A stretch of DNA of 64,000 nucleotides, taken from the NCBI GenBank assembly GCA_947069175.1, contig CAMTDV010000013.1, forward strand, positions 15,481,001 to 15,545,000. The letters are read 5' to 3'. This DNA comes from Scalesia atractyloides. Taxonomy: Eukaryota; Streptophyta; Magnoliopsida; Asterales; Asteraceae. Below the pieces are notes generated by a model. That model was not told where the DNA came from. It made no database searches and saw only the letters and a program-made list of their open reading frames with translations. The translations under genes were made by a program, and so were the position numbers. Shown here in pieces: positions 10,916 through 22,462 of this stretch; within the stretch, counting starts at the first letter, position 1, and every line of letters starts with the position of its first letter.

Positions 10916-11998
10916 TTGATTGTTGGGTTGGGCTTGAGGTTAATTGCGGTTTGGCTTTTGAAGAACGTGACAAGTTTGAATTGTGTGACCTGCACAGCCA
11001 CAACTTGTGCACTAAAGACATGGGTTCTCAGGAGGGTGGTGATATTGGCATCAGTTGCATTTTGGGTGAGATCTTGTGTAGGCTTTCTTGAATGGGGCGG
11101 CAGGAGGGGCAACTTGTGTGATTGGGGTGGCAGTGATAGGAGGATTGGTTTGAGTAACAGCGAAATTTTTCCCATTGCGTTTCCTTTTACCAGCAAACTT
11201 AGAAGACGAACCTGTTGGGGTTAGGGTTTCAGCAGGTGTCTTGTCTTTCTTCTTCTCATCTTTAAAATCGCCATTTCGGATGCGATTTTCCGTGAGCTCA
11301 GTAGCCAGCTCCATTGCAGCCTAGAGAGTTGCAGGTGTAGTACTCATCACTAAATCTTGAATTTTCGAGGGAAGACCTCGAATGTAGTGCTCAATTAGAC
11401 AATAGAGTGGAGTGAACAAGTTGGGAACCATCTGGTTCAACTCAAGGAATCTCTTATTATAGGTGATGTGGTCTCCTTCCTTTTGCTTCAAGAAATAAAA
11501 TTCGTCTTCCAATTTCTTGATTTCGCTTCTTGGACAGAAGCGTCTAGTTATAAGCTCCCTCAACTCTTCCCATGTTAAGACCACAGCGACTTCAACACCT
11601 CGTCTACCCTTCTCCGCGTTCCACCACGTAAGTGCTACCCCATACAAGCGACCGGTAGCATAACGCACCTTGCGTTCATCAGGACAATCGCAATTGAGAA
11701 AAGTGCTTTCCATCTCCTCAAACCAACGGAGGAGAGCGGTTACACCTTCAGTCCCCTCGTATTTTGGAGGGTCGCAGGAGTTGAAATGTTTATAGGTGCA
11801 TTTGGTGGTGTTGGTGGGAGGATTGGCAACATTTAGGCCTTCTTGATTGGTGGAGTTGATGGGATTGGCGGCAAGAGCCTGTTGGACTTGAACTACAATG
11901 TCGGGAAGTACGGAAGCCATCTCTTGGGCTATTTGAGCGGCCATGCGCTCGCCAGATCTTTCTGACCTTCTACCACCTCGAGAGTGTCTAACAGACAT
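10916..11998 (-). pseudogene. Element A gag
   Basis: Starts at ATG 11998 (MSVRHSRGGRRSERSGERMA). It carries the Retrotrans_gag core (FEEMESTFLNCDCPDERKVRYA, LTWWNAEKG, RRFCPRSEIKKLEDEF), which forms the virus-like particle. A TAG near 11321 interrupts; the second block (11314..11051) ends in a shift before the Cys-His region. It is followed in sense by the zinc knuckle of 10915..9794. The homologous gag in element D starts with the same MS..R..RGGR pattern. Confidence 0.82.
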
Positions 11999-12831
11999 CT
12001 ATAGAAAATACGTAGCGAGATTTATGAGTTGAACCTTTTTAGGTGTCATGTGTCGTAAAAGAAAAGGCAACATTCACAAAATAAATGAGAAAATAAGTTT
12101 ACTACATCCATAGGATGTCTTGGGCTTTGCTTATGTTTGGGCCACCATATGCCTCCCATACTTTGGCCTAGGTAGTCATGTGGCTCCCCATGACTACTAG
12201 GCTTTGTAGGGTGCACATTGGTGTCAGCCTGTTAACCCTCGCATCACCCAAATAAAAATTGTAAAACATGATTGCGAGATGTAAGGTCGGAGGGTGTCCA
12301 GGTGTAGACACAATGACCTCAAAGTAGGGTTAGTTCACACGACGTTTGGTGTGGCATGCTTTGGCCTAATAGGTCCTTCGTACTCTCATCGTTAGTCCCC
12401 AGGTAGGCAAACTGGTCCCTTATATTGGATTTATACGAATGCCAATCCTAGACAGGACGTTCCGACTACCGGTACTTGTACCCTTCCAGTTACTACATGC
12501 CCGTCGTAGAACTCACTTTGATGAGAATGAAGAACATGAAAACATTATAAAATCCTTGAGAGAAAAATCATGATAATTGTGAAATTGTGATGTGTGTGTT
12601 TACGTAGGTATGATATGTTAATAATATATAGACCACAATAAATATCACACAATAACATGTAATAGTGAAAGTGCTTGCATGCGTTTGTGTGTGGAATAAA
12701 TATGAAACAAATAAACATCATAGGTTTTCATGTAACACATAAGCATTTAAAATCTACTCAACTATAGTATAGGTTCTAAGGGGTCTAATAACATATCCTA
12801 TATCCCTATAGTCAAAAGCTTCATACCAATC
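11999..12831 (-). other. Leader of element A with degraded primer binding site
   Basis: About 830 bases between 5' LTR and gag, without coding frame; closely similar to 53485..54295 of element D. Directly after the LTR (12829..12819 on minus) the primer site begins TTGGTATGAAGC instead of TTGGTATCAGAGC, so pairing to the initiator tRNA-Met 3' end is lost after seven or eight bases. Confidence 0.7.
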
Positions 12832-13826
12832 TGTCACACCCTGACCCGCAGCGGAAATAAAAGTCGGGGCATGATTGGGTTTTCATCAAAGCTCATGACA
12901 TTTACTATATTTAAGTTTCATATTTATTATTGTAAATTTAAAGAAAATATCCAAACACAAAGAAACATAGAAACATAAGAAATATTGTTCTAAACAAAAC
13001 ATATTTTATTCTTCTTCTAAAGCCAATCATAAGTGTTCCTCTCCTCAGCCTGTTCACCTGTGTCATGTGTAAAATAAAAGTTTGGGTCAACAAATGTTGG
13101 CGAGTGAATCTAAAACATTTAAACAACTTAGTTACATTGGTTAATTTTATAAAATTGTGCATTGACCATATATGAGCATACGTATATATAATCAAACCAC
13201 AAACCACATAATATCAACAATGTACATATGAGCATGATAAATGATGAACTGTGAGATCAAGGCTCAATAAACGGAGCCGATCTAATGAGGCACGCGATGC
13301 TCAACTCGTTTCCAACGAGGAACTAGTGTGCCTTATGTGAATGATTGCACTGAAATGATATAATATAACACATTTAACAACAAGAATAAAAACATACACA
13401 TTAGATCACATAATGGTGTTAGCACAAGTGTTTGAATAAATAAATATGTAAACGACACATGATACACCCCAAAACATGAACAAAAAGGGGAATTCGAAAG
13501 GATTCACTTACAGTGTGTGCGTTTCCTTGGATTGACGACGGACGCGCACGATTTTGGATTTAACCAACGAGAGAAACTAACCTAAATAATCACGTAATAA
13601 TTCGATAAATAAATAAAAAAATTTATTTGAAAATAATATTTTTACTTAATGCTTTTTATTAGATTTTTAGGTTTATTTTTATGAAATTAATACCAATTTT
13701 TAGGCTTTAAAAACCTTAATTTTAAGTATTTTAATTAATTTTTAGTGAAAATAATAAAGAATTTGATTATAAAAAAATTACCCTTTTTTCTTGACCGATT
13801 CGACCGGTTTGACTGTGTAGTTATTG

Positions 13827-14150
13827 GCAGCGTGTGAGGTTCGAACTTGTGACCTCCCGTATATGTGCACGCAGCTCTACCAACTGAGCTACGTCTCTAA
13901 CCCGGTGCATACTCTCTGGATCGAAACCGCGACCTTTACTTTGTTTGCACCCAGCCCTACCAACTGAGCTGGGTGTCTAACCCACTATTATTTGAAATCA
14001 TATTATATTTATCAACTCCTTGAAAGATGCTCTGAATACTTTTTAAAAAATGGTTTTTATTTCAGAAAGCCGGAAATGCACAAGATTCGAACCCGGGACA
14101 TGCTTGTATAAAATGCACACAGTCCACCACTGGACTGTGTGTCTAACCCG
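13827..14150 (-). other. Array of three tRNA-like modules in the 5' LTR of A
   Basis: The same three modules as in the 3' LTR. The first two (13904..13827 and 13983..13906) now touch because the spacer was deleted. The third is 14150..14076, with hairpin CACACAGTCCA..TGGACTGTGTG. A- and B-boxes are retained in all three. Confidence 0.65.
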
Positions 14151-14463
14151 GTTTATAACCCGTTTTTAATTATATTAATAAACTCTTTAAAACTTCATCT
14201 TCTTCACAAATAAGAACAGAATTCAAAACCCGACTGCAATTTCATTTTAAACAGATTTGATTAGTTGCTTTAAGAATCAAAACACACTAAACAGAAAGTA
14301 TTACAAGGATTTAGAGGATTATACCGACTAAAAGCAAGATCTTGGTTTTCCGGTGATGTTTTCCAGCGAGTGCAAGTAGTTTCTGGCGGCAAAGAAACTT
14401 GATTAGAGAGATTAGAGTGGGGATTTGAAAGAGTGGACGAGGTCGGAGTGATAATTCAGTGGG

Positions 14464-14471
14464 TATTTATA
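14464..14471 (-). promoter_or_regulatory. TATA-like box in the 5' LTR of element A
   Basis: TATAAATA on the minus strand, about 540 bases into the LTR. The same box stands at an equivalent place in the other LTR (4128..4135) and in element D (51545), which supports it as the LTR's pol II core promoter. Confidence 0.55.
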
Positions 14472-14732
14472 GAATAAGCAAACGAATTCGGTTTCAGTTT
14501 CAAGACCAAAATCATGGTCAATGATTTCAAATTGACAAAGGTTTTTTAAATTAATTTCGTCTAAATTGGGGTTATAACTGATATTAACACCAGTTACACT
14601 TGATCATGTGCAAAGAAAAACCGTTATTTGCAGTGATGAGTTTGATTGGGTTTGGGCGGTTATAGACTTGATCTTGCAGGCTATTCGTGGGTTTCATTTT
14701 AAATTTTATTTGTTGTCAATCTTAAACAATAA

Positions 14733-14803
14733 GTGTGTGTGGTCCAGTGGTGTTTTGGTGTGTGAGAGTTTGTGGAGACCCGGGTTTGACTCCCGGCTAC
14801 CCC
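14733..14803 (+). other. Antisense-strand tRNA-like module in the 5' LTR of A
   Basis: GGTCCAGTGGTG followed about 40 bases later by ACCCGGGTTTGACTCCCGG. It is the counterpart of 4361..4430, with a better A-box (..AGTGG). Confidence 0.55.
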
Positions 14804-15012
14804 TTTTGTTTATTTTATTTTATTTTTATTATTTTAAGGTTAAATTACTTTATTTATTCTTTTATTGGTTATTATTTTAATTATGTAATTATTTATTAAC
14901 TATAAATAACAAAATTAAATAACACAAGTAAATAAATGCACAACGAACTTCTAATAAATACTTGATTCTCAAACGGAGCGGGTTTTGGAACCCGTTTTAC
15001 ATGAATGTTACA

Positions 15013-15017
15013 ATTCA
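15013..15017. repeat. Target site duplication of element A, right copy (ATTCA)
   Basis: Identical to 2586..2590; it directly follows the TGTTACA terminus of the right LTR. Confidence 0.9.
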
Positions 15018-15490
15018 CATAAGCTGAACCCTCAAACCTATGCTCAGCACCAGGAACAACATCACCACCCTCTGTAGCCTCGACATCTGTAAAAATAACA
15101 TCAGATATGTCGTCGCTCTTAATTAAATCCAATGTAGACATAACTGCAAAGCAAAACAAAGAAAGACATAAATAACAATACAGGAAAACAACAAACAAAT
15201 GCACAAAATAAAATGCATACCCTGACCATCCCTCATGAGTTCAGGATCTCGGTCGAGTTTATCCCATAACTTGCTAATACCCAGTAACACTAACAAGTGT
15301 TCAGGAAAGGGACGAAGCCTCGAAGGACACGCCCTGGTAAACTTTAAAAAACAACTATTCAACTCGGATTCAGAAGGTTCCAACTCATTAAGGACTGCAT
15401 CCGGATGCCTCCAAACCATTTTAAACGGAATAATCGACTCAGAAACCCAAAAAAAACCAGTCCTTCCGCAAATTGTTTTCAGTTACCCTT
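15013..15490 (-). pseudogene. Tat antisense extra gene, 5' part with intron
   Basis: Minus-strand exon from about 15490 to 15221 encodes PFKMVWRHPDAVLNELEPSE and a PFPEHLLVLLGISKLWDKL block typical of the Tat antisense protein. Intron 15220..15144 (77 bp) begins GTATGC and ends TTTGCAG. The next exon (15143..15013) continues in frame (MSTLDLIKSDDISD) straight into the element A target site; its continuation is 2590..1335. An eight-T run near 15455 throws the upstream frame off by one. Upstream exons are not visible to the right, where a copia fragment takes over. Confidence 0.6.
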
Positions 15491-16180
15491 TAGTTTTCAC
15501 CTTCTCTTTTTACAATCAAGTATAGATCCATGAATTCTATTCTCTTCCCATTCTTTAGTTTTGATGGAATAAGCCTAGGAATAAGTTGAACTCAGAATAT
15601 AGACTGAATCAGTGTGATTCTGTGAAGTCTACATCTTCTAACAAATCTAATAGATCCACGCAATGATCGATTGTCATAAATTATAATGCCTAGATTATCA
15701 TGTCTTTCCAATTAACATACGGTGTTGATGTTGATAATTCTAATTTCTGGATATATGATTCCAGATAATCATTCTTGTGTGAATGATGCAACTCCTCTCG
15801 TTCGGTGTTCCATAGTGTTGCAGCGGATGTCTATGTGTATGTAAGTGAATTCAGAATCTTCTGGTTTTCGCTCTGATACCAATATGTTGGCAGAGTGATG
15901 ATTCAGAGATATGGTGTGTCGACTAAATTGAGGGTAGTATGTGTGTGTTGATACCATAGGAATAATGAAGACAAAATACGAACAATGGTTTCTAGGAAAT
16001 ATAATTATTTCTTAGAGATGATCAAATGCAATGATCATCGCTATATATACATGAAATAATGGTTATTAGCGCCTTCTTGAACCGTCACAACTGGTCTTGC
16101 AACGTTTCAATCTTAACTGCCAATACAAACCGTCTAATCTAAGTTCGAATAATTACATATGCTTATAAGAAAAATGTCAC
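15491..16180 (-). mobile_element. Ty1/copia-like LTR and leader fragment
   Basis: A primer site TGGTATCAGAGC on minus (15881..15870) follows an LTR end at 15885 (..CCAACA). The LTR seems to extend to about 16180; its other end is uncertain. After the primer site a short frame opens at about 15814 (MEHRTRGVASF) and stops at 15769, in the place of a gag start. No second LTR is seen; the left side runs into the Tat antisense gene near 15490. It looks like a 5' end fragment of a copia-type element. Confidence 0.5.
15870..15881 (-). other. Primer binding site (initiator tRNA-Met type)
   Basis: Exact TGGTATCAGAGC on the minus strand, three bases after the LTR terminus at 15885. Confidence 0.75.
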
Positions 16181-16247
16181 ACAATATAAATATGATATGA
16201 ACTAAGTTTATGATTATCTAAGTCTAATAGCATGATGGAATTGCAAT

Positions 16248-17690
16248 AATAATCCGGAAATATTGATATATTATAAAAATAGTTTCTAAGGTTACAATAG
16301 ATTGCTTTTACATGGGATTATATCCGTTTATCATCAATCGACAACTAAGAAATTAAATGTGATAACTAATAAACTACATGAATCAGTAACAACTCGGCGG
16401 TTTAATTATTACATGAACATCAATAAAAATATTCATTGTCAAGTTGAGATTCATTGCCGTTTCTTCACTTGTTTTACACACTCCCACCAATCCGCGTATG
16501 ATTTTATTAACTGGAAACAGATCTGCTACTCTGCAACTTTAAAAGATGGTACGCTTAGGACGTTCCTCTGTAGCATTTACCCTGATTGCCCTCCCATCCA
16601 AACTCGGCATCACATTCACAAATCACCAATTCAATAAATGCCATTGCTTGCATACCATGAAACATTTAAGGGTGCAATCGAGTTGAATCGACACACTCCT
16701 TAAAGCTTGAACTCAACTCATTGTAAGACTAAAGGCGAATCGAGCCATTATTTTCAAAGCTCGACTCCACTCAACTCGTTTTATTAATATTAGAAAAGAT
16801 TAATAATGATATTAATCAAAGTTTGTTTTATTTGAATAGGTGTTTTCTTGCTCGGCTACAAATGACCCGTTACCCAACCAGACCAACCCATTATATTGCC
16901 ACCTCTAGACTAGTTAATTTCTGTCTATCTCAAGCAACGATAGCATCGTTCATTTTTGTCTCACTTGCCTTCGTTACAAAGCCGAACCCACGTGAACGCC
17001 CGGTTTCACGACCATATACGACCGGTGCGTCTACCACCTTCCCATGTTCACTGAACGCCTGCTCAAGCTGATCGTTATCCACCTGCCATGCCAGATTACC
17101 CACATAGATTTTAAACAAACTCCCCACTACCCATCTTTCCGGTTGTGAACCTCTTGGTGCAGCTTTGTTTACAGTAAGATTCTTTCCACTTAAATTCTGT
17201 TTCAACACAGGCTTTACATCGTAGCTTGCTCATTTCAGAAAAAAATCCGATTTTTCACTCATTTACTCATAAAATCGGTTGATTTGGGTCGTGTTTTATC
17301 TTAAACGGGTCAAATCAATAAAATCAAGCTAAAAAGGAGACGGGTTATATGGTTTACAAGTCAAAGGGTTGTAATTAAATATAACACGTTAACTATACAT
17401 AGTTATCTTTATTAAAAAAGTGTATGTGGGTCGGCCAAAAAGGTCTGCTTTTACTAATTGGTCAATTCAAGTTGTCTTGTGTTTTTAACTCAAGCGGGTC
17501 AACCAATCAACTAAAAATCTAGCTAAACGGGGACGGGTCTGTGGTCAAATGGGTTGAAAGTCAAGTCAAGCTCCTAAAATTCAAAGATTTAAACTGTTAT
17601 TGTCATTATGATGTTTTTAATCAAACTTAATGGAATAACTATTTATAATTTTTTTTTAAATGGATAAAGATAAACTTCACACAAAGTATC
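16248..17690. repeat. Segmental duplicate of 28408..29712
   Basis: Starts at the shared AATAATCCGGAAATATTG and follows the other copy through the 3' flank, exon 4, intron, exon 3 and part of the upstream intron of the ribonucleoprotein-like gene; similarity ends near AAAGATAAAC. The two copies have the same strand sense and lie about 12 kb apart, on either side of the SEO pseudogene. Confidence 0.75.
16539..17196 (-). pseudogene. Chloroplast ribonucleoprotein (RRM) pseudogene, 3' half only
   Basis: Exon 3-like part (17196..16922) encodes the second RRM: FKIYVGNLAWQVDND and RGFGFVTKASETKMNDA. A TGA at 16932..16930 stops it just before the exon end, and the GT donor has become AA. The exon 4-like part (16604..16539) would give SLDGRAIRVNATEERPKR, but its acceptor CAG is now CCG. 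Exons with the first RRM are absent because the duplication ends in the intron. It cannot produce a functional RNA-binding protein. Confidence 0.8.
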
Positions 17691-17880
17691 TAACTCATAC
17701 ATCAGTTTTTACACTCATTATAATACCCTCATGTGTTGCATTATACACATACTATATTCTTATTTAAGCACAAAAGAAACATGTGCAGCAACAATCATCT
17801 GCCACTGTTATTTTTCTTTTTGGCATTGTAATAATAACCGACTTCAGAGGTTTCCAAATTGGTAGATTTGCATTACTTGA
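17197..17880. other. Intron remnant of the pseudogene, then 3' flank of SEO
   Basis: Up to about 17690 this is the intron of the duplicated ribonucleoprotein gene. 17690..17880 is AT-rich and would be the 3' untranslated region of the SEO pseudogene. Nothing else is seen. Confidence 0.5.
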
Positions 17881-18958
17881 TCAATAGGGTTCAATAAGTC
17901 CAGTTTGGTCTTGACAACAAAGAAAAGCAATGTATTTCTCCACCTGCATTAATCGATAGCACACAGGGCACCACATGCGTACAGGGAGTCTACCTCCTGC
18001 AATGGGAAACTCAAATCGGCTGCAGTTATATGTTTTGATATGAAGCTTATCATGGTAGTCTTTAAATGATACATCAAAACCCCTTGAGGGGATGTGTTCC
18101 TTCCAGATGTCAAAGTCAGCAAGTGTTTGCAGCATGGTGGATCCATGACCATTGGTCAGAATATCTGATCCTTTACAAAGCAAAGCGCATGATCCATCCT
18201 TCTCATAGCTGAGTAGTTTCATGATCTGATTCATTATGAAGTCTTGATCTTCAGTATGTTTAAGTTGGATCTTGGAGAGCAACATGCTCTCTAATCGGGT
18301 CCAGAAGAATCGTATCAGGGCCGTGTCTTGCCAACAGTAACTGAGCTTTTCTCTGATGATGGTGGCAATCACCGTATGCACATTTTCTCTTTTACTGTTT
18401 TTTTCCAACATATGCGATCTCTAATGGGATGCTTGCAGCATTTACCATGGCCCTTGGATTAATCGTAAACTGGCGAATCCACTCAATATTATCTGTTGCA
18501 TACAGTAAGATGTATTTGTCTTCCTGTGCCTAAAAATTAAAGTACGTCAATTTAATAATTGAAAAATGTTGACTAACTTCTTGTCTAATTTGGATAAACC
18601 GAAACAAAAATATTATTTTTATTGCTAAATATCATTTCTGTCATAAAAGCAACTTTGTTATTACTACCAAGATACACATAAAAGTTAGTTTGCAGAAGGT
18701 TCTAGTTAATATGTGATTGTATGTTAATGCAAGACGAGCCAACTAGTTTGATGTTTGTGTTGGTTTAATCCTACTTATGATTTTCATGGTTGTTTTGGAA
18801 GCCTTGTATTTCTTGAATTTGTCTAGTTGGAATGAGTTGGATTTTTTTTTTGTTAGCTAAACGGAGTTACCACTGATAGAGCTTGCTCTTGAGGATTTTT
18901 CGATGGTAAAACTGTATGTTCATTCCCTATAAAGATGATATTTTTTAGTCTATTTTCT

Positions 18959-18963
18959 GGTAC
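18959..18963. repeat. Target site duplication of copia F, left copy (GGTAC)
   Basis: GGTAC just before the left LTR; repeated at 23027..23031 just after the right LTR. Confidence 0.8.
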
Positions 18964-19091
18964 TGCAAAACCGAAAGTTCGTCATATATATTATAGTTAA
19001 GAGGGTTGAATGTGTAATATTCTAGTCTTTATATTTGCCTAATTGTAACCTCTCTATTCATTCAATAAAATTCAACCCTTTGGTTTAAACG
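18964..19091 (+). repeat. 5' LTR of copia F
   Basis: 128 bp, from TGCAAAACC to GGTTTAAACG; a long AGAGGGTTGAATGTGTAATAT core is shared with 22901..23026. A degenerate primer site (TGGTATCAAGTGCC) follows directly at 19092. Confidence 0.75.
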
Positions 19092-19181
19092 TGGTATCAA
19101 GTGCCAGAAGCTCAACAGTCAACCTCTCCCCTTTCCTCAGCCGGTAACCTGTTTTTTTTTTCCAGACAGCCTTCTTCAATC

Positions 19182-19880
19182 ATGGCAACCTTGGCTGCCT
19201 TCACCACTGCTGAGAGAACAACCCATAACACTCACAAATTTTCTTTTACCCTAACCCCAACAAATTATGGATATTGGAAAGCCTTGATCGAACTTTCTTG
19301 CTTACAAATAATCTGTGATTTTGTGGATGGCACCATTCCTTGCCCAGAACCAACTATAATCATTCTTGCATCTAAAAAAGGTGAAGCTTCTTCAACTACT
19401 AATAACCCAAGCTATTCCCGGTGGATTCACGTCCGGATGATAATCTTATCAACAATTTCTAAAGCATCATTTTAGCACGTTCAAGGTAACGCTTCTCGTG
19501 ATCTTTGGCTTTCTTTAGAACGTGCTTATGCACCAAACACAGCCTCTCGTGAATACGCTTTAAAAACTCAATTGCTTAGAATAATGATGAAAGGGCATGA
19601 AACCCCAATTGCATATTTGACCTGAGCTATGGAATATGCATCTCCTGTGTCTAATATGGGTGAACCTATGAAAGATAAGGACCTAGTTATGCTCACAATA
19701 TCTGGATTAAGAGATGAACACAACGGTTTAAAATCCAATCTTCTAGGTTGACACCCACCAATCACGTTAAATGAACTGCCCGACTTATTATATGATCATA
19801 TCTATATGATCAACAAAGCACACCCTATTACTCCTGCCCCATTGCCTCATTTGTTTGCTTTTACCACTCTTCACTAGCCT
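19182..19880 (+). pseudogene. Copia F gag
   Basis: From ATG 19182 the frame has the copia gag signature HKFSFTLTPTNYGYWKALIE and DFVDGTIPCP. It continues as NASRDLWLSLERAYAP and LNELPDLLYDHI past stops (TAG near 19473, further ones near 19623 and 19750). Gag forms the particle. The zinc knuckle, protease and most of integrase expected next are missing. Confidence 0.75.
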
Positions 19881-19960
19881 TCAAACACCAATTCCCCTCA
19901 ACACCAGCTTGCAAACTTTACAACACTTACACCAGTTAGCAACCCAAATGGGATACCAAA

Positions 19961-21554
19961 TTGAACCTGGCTACACTGCTGGCTCAGCAACCTCATGCCT
20001 TCTATGGCTATCGTTGCTTTAATCCAGTTACCGAACATATCTATATTGCAAGGCATGTTCGATTCAACGAGGATGTCTTTGCTTTCCAAGCTGCTGCTCC
20101 TCAACCATCCATTCCCGTGTCTACCCCATATGTTTTTGTTTACCCTACACCAGCCCCATCTATTCCCACTGACTCCACACAAATTAAATCACTAAGCCCT
20201 CCTCACCTTTCTTCACCAAACCCTTCTTATTCTTCCACCACTTCAAACCAGCAAACTGCTGATGCAGTTTTTTCATCCCAACAGTCACCTCCTTCCCCAC
20301 ATCGGTCATCACCGTCACAAACATCTTCACCCAACTCAGCCTTCTCACCTTCGACAAAATCCTAAACAAACCACTCGATATGATCCATCGGCTTTTACTG
20401 CTACATGTTCTTCATCTTCCATTGAGCCTTCATACTTTACCATTGCCAATAAATCCCAGCAGTGGCGTCATGCCATGTCTGAGCAGTATCAAGCTTCACA
20501 TAAGAACAGAACATGGTCTTTAGTTCCCGATGTCAACAACACTAATCTTATTGATTGTAAGTGGGTGTATAGGTTAAATAAATATGCACAGGGCAATGTC
20601 ACCCGTCATAAAGCACGCCTTGTTGCAAAGAGGTTTACTCAACAACCTAGTCTTAATTATCATGAGACATTTAGTCCGGTAATAAAGGCAACTACTCTTC
20701 GGGTTCTCTTGTCTCTTGCTATGACAAGCAACTGGTCTTTATGTCAGTCAGACGTGCAAAAGATTTCATACACAAGGATGTGAAAGAAACTGTCTACATG
20801 AAACAGCTACCTGGTTTTGTTGATCCACAAAAACGAAATCATGTGTGCCTTCTTCACAAATCTCTCTATGGGCTCAAGTAAGCCCCCCGGGCCTGGTTTA
20901 ATTGCTTATCAAGAGCTCTAGTTGAACTTGGCTTTTATGGATCAAAAGCTGATCCATCATTGTTTATCCTTAACTCTAGTGGCATTCTGGTTTATGTAGA
21001 CGACATTATCATTATGGGCAACAAAATCTGCTATTAGTAGCCTTGTTCACTGCCTCAATTCAATATTTGCCGTCAAAGACATTGGCAAGCTTCATTATTT
21101 TTTGGGAATTGAAGTGGTTCATCACAAGAAAGACATCGTCCTATCACAACAAAAATGTATAATAGATATCCTTCATTGTTTCGGCCTCTCTACTTGCAAA
21201 ACCGGTAAATACTCCAATGAGCACGTCCCAAGTGTTGACCATTGATGACAGCCCACTTGTCTCTGAACCGGTGGAATATCGTCAAGTCGTTGGCGCTTTA
21301 CAGTATTATATTCTATCTCGCCCGTATATTGCTTTTGATGTTAACCGTGTATGTCAATTCATATGCCCGTATATTGGTCGGCAATTAAACGTATACTCTG
21401 GTACATGAAGGAGACCATAGATTTGGGTCTCCTTATACGTCATTCTTCGGGTTCCTTCTTTCAAGCCTTTACATATGCCAACTGGCAAAATGCTGTTACT
21501 TTACCTGTTCGTGCCTATTCTGACTCAGATTGGGTAGGTTGCCTGGTCGACTAT
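19961..21554 (+). pseudogene. Copia F pol, first part: integrase tail, RT, start of RNase H
   Basis: GYRCFNPVTEHIYIARHVRF is the integrase/linker end; a Pro/Ser-rich linker follows. RT then runs from SQQWRHAMSEQYQA through VDCKWVYRLN-like and LYGLK blocks, with YVDDIII retained near 20995. RNase H starts with VVGALQYYILSRPYIAF and ends SDSDWVGCLVDY at 21554. Frameshifts near 20750, 21020 and 21400 and a TAA after LYGLK break it. Confidence 0.75.
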
Positions 21555-22462
21555 TGATATGCACCAAATGGAACATATAAATTATATCAAATAAGGTATA
21601 AAATCAACCTTTTTAGTACTAATGTTGGAAAAAGTGTGTTTCTTTGTATACTTTTGATTTTCAGGATTAAAAGAGCTTAAACATACAAAAGAAACAAATT
21701 AATGGCAAAAACCAGCATAAATACAAAAGCATGAAAGTTGATACATCATACCGACCCTCCGAGCTTCACCCCAAGACCAAAAACAACAATTCAAAAGACA
21801 AGCACGGGTCGTGCCCCACTCAAGATTCCAGAAAGAAAAAGACAAATAAAAGCAGACAAGAGACACGGGGCCATGTCTCATGAACAGGGGCCGCGGTCAA
21901 CTCCCAGATATGCAAATCTTGGATAGTACAGCAAGTACAATGGCCACGGGGCTGTGTCATTGACACACGGTGCCATGCAAGCATACGGACTAACGCAGCT
22001 CATTAAATGAAGACAGAGAAGAAGGAGGCATAGGGCCGTGTATTCTGTCTGTTTCCAACTATAAATAGAGGTGCTTGGTTCCATTGCAATCCATCCCTTG
22101 GCAAACCACTTCTCCCACCTTTGCCATCTTTTGGCAGCCTCTTCTCACCACCCCAACACATCATCCATCATGATTATTAGAGCTTAGAGTGTGTAGTTGT
22201 CTTAGGATCCAAGATTGATTGTAAAAGCCTTTGTCAAACTATGGCCATGCTTGGCTAATCTCTTACATCACTTGGTGAAGACAAAATCTTTTATTAGAGC
22301 TTAGAGTGTGTAGTCACTATACTATGCCAACGAGGGGTGCACTTGCCATAGCGTGTTGTAGAGAGTGATAGTGGCATATCGTGTTTTATAAATTTAAAGC
22401 TTGATAAAAGAGTGAAAGTGCTTCATAATATAATAAAAATCATACACGCTCGCATCACGTCA
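21555..22462. mobile_element. Solo LTR (probably Ty3/gypsy) inside copia F RNase H
   Basis: The RNase H frame stops after GTCGACTAT and resumes at CGTCGATCC (22468) with the expected continuation, so about 0.9 kb was inserted. The insert runs TGATATGC..CACGTCA. It contains a TATAAATA (22060s) and CACGG/GCCGTG-rich blocks as in plant Ty3 LTRs, and no coding frame. The flanks ACTAT and ACCGT are only a weak target duplication, so the exact ends and the superfamily are uncertain. Confidence 0.55.

Larger units (their letters stand above)
2591..15012 (-). mobile_element. Element A: Tekay-like chromovirus LTR retrotransposon, minus orientation
   Basis: Complete outline of a Ty3/gypsy element in reverse: 5' LTR (12832..15012), leader, gag (from 11998), protease-RT-RNase H-integrase with C-terminal chromodomain, polypurine tract and 3' LTR (2591..4638). 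It is flanked by ATTCA on both sides. A 2.7-kb solo LTR with its own duplication (B) is inserted in pol. The chromodomain and an initiator-tRNA-type primer site suggest the Tekay lineage. Many stops and shifts in gag-pol, different deletions in the two LTRs and a degraded primer site mean it cannot move autonomously. It lies inside the antisense gene of an older Tat element. Confidence 0.9.
12832..15012 (-). repeat. 5' LTR of element A
   Basis: 2,181 bp with TG..CA termini. The primer site remnant follows it on the minus strand. It lacks roughly 90 bp present at 3478..3565 of the other LTR, so two of its tRNA-like modules abut directly. The TATA-like box is at 14464..14471. Confidence 0.9.

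Noticed and set aside
16302..16637. 111-aa plus frame, similar to 28461..28679
   Set aside because: It is the opposite strand of exon 4 and 3' flank of the ribonucleoprotein copies; similarity is due to the duplication.
21555..22462. Intron in copia F RNase H
   Set aside because: The insert starts TGATATGC and ends in CA with TATA box and GC blocks like an LTR; no GT..AG at its borders.
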